This document shows positions 60,661 to 64,000 of a DNA stretch of 64,000 bases, one piece after another (position 1 is the stretch's first letter; every line of letters begins with the position of its first letter). The stretch is from contig NC_092675.1 of the NCBI RefSeq assembly GCF_964355755.1, positions 30,218,912-30,282,911 on the forward strand, read 5' to 3'. The notes below the pieces were generated by a model. It was not told the DNA's origin. It was given only the letters and a program-made list of their open reading frames with translations, and did not search any database. The position numbers and the translations under genes were made by a program. This stretch comes from Antedon mediterranea. Lineage: Eukaryota > Echinodermata > Crinoidea > Comatulida > Antedonidae.

Positions 60661-61924
60661 TTACAATTCTTCAAGTTTTGAACCTAAACCAACAGTTTTC
60701 ATAGATAGAGACGAGATCATTTTAAATACTTTATTCGGAATCACCAATGCACAATGGAACACATTTGTTCTAATTGAAAAATTAAGAAACAATAATAATA
60801 ATAGGTCTGTATGGAATATATTATTAATATATTTAATAAATGTGACCATGCAGTTCTTCTAATAATTTTAGCATGAATTAATTAATTAAATTAAATTAAA
60901 GCAGTAACTTACTCAACTTAGTTAACTTAATAACTTAGTAGTTAAAATATATTGCAGTGAGTTTCAACAACGTAATAGAACATACTGATCTAAGAGGAGA
61001 AGATGTTTATGTTGAATGTTAATCATTCTAATGATACACATTAATTACAAGGTCAGGACCTTTTTAAACATACTATTACTAGCCCTATATCCTGACTTAT
61101 TTTCTTTCGATGCGTTTTCTATTTTATTGGTCTAAGTTCAACGTAGCTAACCATTTCCGCCGATATGCTCCAACCAATAAAGCACCGTCAAACTGAAATT
61201 GGTTGCTCTCTCCCCTTCTAGCCGCATTACCAAAACTGTTTTTTAAATAGGTGGGGTCGATGGTCTAAAAAATGTAAAAGGTGTGCTGAACTTAACCTAA
61301 CGTTCTATATCCTTTACATTGCAATTGGACTCATGTCCTGCCTATGAGGCACTAATTCCTCTTTAGCCAATCAGGACATTTTTTGAGTTTACTCATTCTA
61401 AATGAAGACATGGGTCCTAGTCTATTTAGGACTATCGGTCTTTATTATAATTGACTTGAGTATTTTGCTGTTTCACCTTAACATTTTATAATTATAAAGA
61501 CAATTTTGAAGGTTTGTTTATCTCATTACTCACTGTACCATGTTTACGGTAATGTTGTTGTTTTATTATTTTGTATTCAATTATCAATTTTTGTTTGAAA
61601 TTAATTTTGTTCACTGAAACTTTTTTCATTTAACTGTTATCGTTGGTGGCGCATTTCCTTCCCATCATTCTTTCTCGATAGCTTTTTGGTTTGGGTCGTC
61701 GATTAATGGCGGATTTCGTTTTCTTGAGAGTTCGCGCGATGATCCAAATTTTAATTAGCTAGGCTTAAACTCATACATCCTTTAAAGAAAAAACTCTGTT
61801 AATAAGGTGAGATGATATATACATTTGTTGTGCATGCTATAGATTCATTGTATTGCCTATATATTTCTTAGATTCCTAGGCAAGCTTTAGTTAGCCTAGC
61901 TAGACTACTAGTTAGGGCCGGCGG
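60661..61924. other. Intergenic sequence, no gene seen
   Basis: AT-rich up to 61640. The part at 61650-61745 is CpG-richer (GGCGGATTTCG, GTTCGCGCGATG) and may be promoter-like, but no exon could be linked to it. Confidence 0.3.
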
Positions 61925-61968
61925 AGGTCTAGTAGCCTACCTAAATAGGTAGGCTAGCCAGCAGACCT
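61925..61968. repeat. Hairpin: 11-bp perfect stem with outer AGGTCT/AGACCT arms
   Basis: TAGCCTACCTA (61933-61943), AA, TAGGTAGGCTA (61946-61956), enclosed by AGGTCT and AGACCT. It is embedded in a 140-bp tract dominated by CTAG, TAGGCC and AGGCTA words. Confidence 0.7.
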
Positions 61969-62056
61969 ACTAGGCTAGTAGTAGTACCAGCCAGTGCCTA
62001 GTAGGCCAAGGCCTATGTCGGTCTGCTAACTAAATCAGGCCTACTCTAGAATTATT

Positions 62057-63111
62057 ACGCTGTGGCTAAAGATACGGTACCGTATCCGAACTTCCGTTTG
62101 CTAAAGGTACGGTAAAATTGCATTACGTCATAATCAGCCAATGGAATGGGGGTGCTGGTACGTGTGTGACGTCATCGTATAATAAGGACTTGGGATTTTT
62201 TTTTCATATCGCGAAATAAAAAACAGTGATCAACCGGCTTTATGCTTAATTATTTAGCGCTATTATAAAATATCCCCGTCGTGTGACAAAAACTAAATGT
62301 GGCCTAGGCCTACGTCTGTTAATTGATAGGCCAAAGCATGTTAATTTTAATTCTAGAATACAGAAATTTACCATTTCAAAAGAGGCGCCTACTACGTACT
62401 GTAACCATGCTATAACCTATAGCCTTGGTATGAGTTTGTTTGCCAGGCTGGGGACAGCTGCATGTGTGCGCTGATTTCTGTGACTAATTAATTAAGACCT
62501 GGGCTAGGCCTATTGTCTAAATCATAGTACAGTATTTGAGGGCCCCTTTATTGTCCGCATTTGCTTTTTGTTTATGGTCACCATCTGTAAACAAAGTTTA
62601 TTAAAAAATATAGGCCTAAATAGGCCATTTGGAATAAAAATAAAACTCTCATACTATTAACTATGGACGAATGAACTCGACGCAACCAAAGAATATATAT
62701 TCTTTGACGCAACACAATTTCCAATCATTGAATTATAATTCCTTTACTTCTAATTTGGCGATCAACATATTTCTAATGTAGTGTAGTGTATAATGTTGTA
62801 CTGACTGTATAATGAAATAATATTTGAGATTGAGTGCATGTTTTAAAACGCTTTATGTAACGTCCACCAACCCATGATCTTGCTCTATTACTACAGCATC
62901 GACGATTCTGGATTCAACATTGCTAGGTCTATTTTTTCTCCGTCGATAGGCATTCTCTACAGACGCGATGTGAAAAAAAAATCCAAAGTCCTTATACGAT
63001 GACGTCACACGCGTACCAGCACCCTATTGGCTGATTATGACGTAATGCAATTTTACCGTACCTTTAGTAGACAGAAGTTAGGATACGGTACCGTATCTTT
63101 AGCCACGGCGT
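62057..63111. mobile_element. 1055-bp non-autonomous DNA transposon with about 150-bp terminal inverted repeats
   Basis: The left TIR (62057-62213) starts ACGCTGTGGCTAAAGATACG; the right TIR (62964-63111) is its reverse complement, ending CTTTAGCCACGGCGT. The arms agree closely over their length, including GGTACGGTAAAATTGCATTA, CGTCATAATCAGCCAAT and GTGTGACGTCATCGTATAA, and both reach a T9/A9 run and a CGCG end. The flanks AATTATT at 62050-62056 and 63112-63118 form a 7-bp target-site duplication. The interior (62214-62963) has no transposase; the 63-codon frame at 62283 is chance. Each TIR carries the 16-bp palindrome GATACGGTACCGTATC. The superfamily cannot be named from these data. Confidence 0.9.
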
Positions 63112-63293
63112 AATTATTAATACTGATACTTTGCGCAGTTCAACATTTTCTACGCAATTTGGAAGTATTTTGATTCAAATTGCTCAAGAAAATCCCTAAT
63201 TTAGCCATAAAACTGGGACCACAGTACGATTTGTAAAGATTGTAAGTTTAAGTACGTTAAATTTTCTCTCAGACTTTGGTAACAACAATTACC

Positions 63294-63387
63294 ATGTCGA
63301 CACGAAATAAGCGAAAGCGAACATCAGAAGCAGCAGAATTGGAATTGAAAAGTGTAAAAGAGGAGCCTGATGAAGGATCTTCAGCAG
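63294..63387 (+). CDS. First coding exon of a predicted nuclear protein (31 codons plus 1 nt)
   Basis: The ATG at 63294 has A at -3 (ATTACCATGT), and the frame has an in-frame TAA 36 nt upstream (63258-63260), which fixes the start. The peptide begins MSTRNKRKRTSEAAELELKS and continues VKEEPDEGSSA. It then meets CAG|GTACTG, a good splice donor (GT at 63388). NKRKR is a likely nuclear localisation signal; VKEE fits a SUMO-acceptor motif. The gene runs on past the window. I do not recognise the family from this short part. The 1055-bp transposon ends only 182 bp upstream, inside what should be the promoter or leader. Confidence 0.5.
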
Positions 63388-64000
63388 GTACTGTAACCTT
63401 TTTGTTTTGTTTATGGTTATTTCAAACCACAGATACAATACTGTAACAATTGCATGCCTATAGTACTGTAGTTTCTCAATAAGGTTTAAATACAGTATTC
63501 TGATCCTAAATGATAGAAAACACCCAAGCAACTTACTGATCCTCCTTGAACATGAATCTAACTTACTAATCTAACTTACTGATCCTCCTTGAACATGAAT
63601 CTAACTTTTTAATGGACTTGCACACTAAGGTCGTGTTTATACAACACCCTAAATTTGAACACGGCTTAAATTTTTAGCGTGTTGTTCGGACCGAGGTCAA
63701 CCCACCTTAACGTTTGCTGTTATACTAGAAATCACGATACCGTGTTGTACCGGAAGTTTCATCAACACGCAGTGCATGCTAGGATAAAAGGTCAAATCGT
63801 TGATCGCTTGAATTGAATTGTTGGCTGGGTTGTTGTCAACAAATCATCGTCGCCTCCTCGCTGTCCGATGTATTCGCGCGGTTTTTACCATTTTCATTAT
63901 TGTATTCGTTCACGTTTGCATTGTTGTTTATTTTGTTCTCGGTTCATTTAAATTAATAAAAGTTATTTTAAGGGTTTCATTGTTTCATCTATACACTATG
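63388..64000 (+). other. Proposed first intron of the downstream gene, with a direct duplication
   Basis: A 42-bp-spaced direct repeat with ACTTACTGATCCTCCTTGAA then CATGAATCTAACTT occurs at 63531-63566 and 63573-63608. From 63640 to 63790 there is a less AT-rich block (TACCGGAAGTTTCATCAACA, GTGCATGCTAGG) that looks like a transposon remnant, unassigned. No second exon is visible before the edge. Confidence 0.35.

Noticed and set aside
63289-63531. 80-codon minus-strand frame over the 63.3-kb exon
   Set aside because: It overlaps the better supported plus-strand first exon and is hydrophobic filler.

Overview
This is an AT-rich, gene-poor metazoan nuclear window. There are no bacterial operons; the genes sit behind spliced leaders, separated by long stretches of tandem repeats and small transposons. 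A SCL/TAL1-class bHLH transcription factor, a CR1/L2-like LINE 3' end, a SINE with a 5S rRNA-derived head and the very frequent octamer TAGGCCTA together suggest a marine invertebrate deuterostome, most likely an echinoderm. The taxon is an inference.

Layout. At 1-650 (minus strand) is the 5' part of a secreted or membrane leucine-rich-repeat protein that runs off the left edge. From 1.9 to 10.4 kb lie a GC-rich minisatellite, copies of a palindromic MITE (family A), a 5S-headed SINE and, directly against the SINE's 5' end, a 5 kb satellite of about 85 copies of a 59-bp unit. From 10.4 to 47 kb the sequence is mostly unique and AT-rich, interrupted by many minisatellites (26, 83, about 17, 41/43, 27, 36 and about 100 bp units), a locally triplicated segment carrying a TIR element, a perfect 63-bp palindrome, and six or more copies of a second foldback MITE (family B, ends like AAGCTTGGTTCCCACTAG). 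Two short minus-strand segments (22.4-22.6 kb and 27.7-27.8 kb) look like possible coding exons, but this is weak.

From about 47.4 kb to 57.8 kb I infer one gene: a promoter-like block, a non-coding first exon ending at a GTAAGT donor at 47924, an 8.3 kb intron full of repeats, and a second exon from 56199 that holds the whole 385-aa TAL1/SCL-type reading frame with its 3' UTR. The proposed leader carries three upstream ORFs. Downstream are a 5'-truncated LINE (60.0-60.7 kb), a 1055-bp DNA transposon with roughly 150-bp terminal inverted repeats (62057-63111), and only 182 bp after it the start codon of another gene whose first coding exon (31 codons) ends at a splice donor at 63388.

The window shows no multi-gene pathway. 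Its main content is one developmental regulator embedded in repeat-dense DNA, plus two partial genes at the edges.
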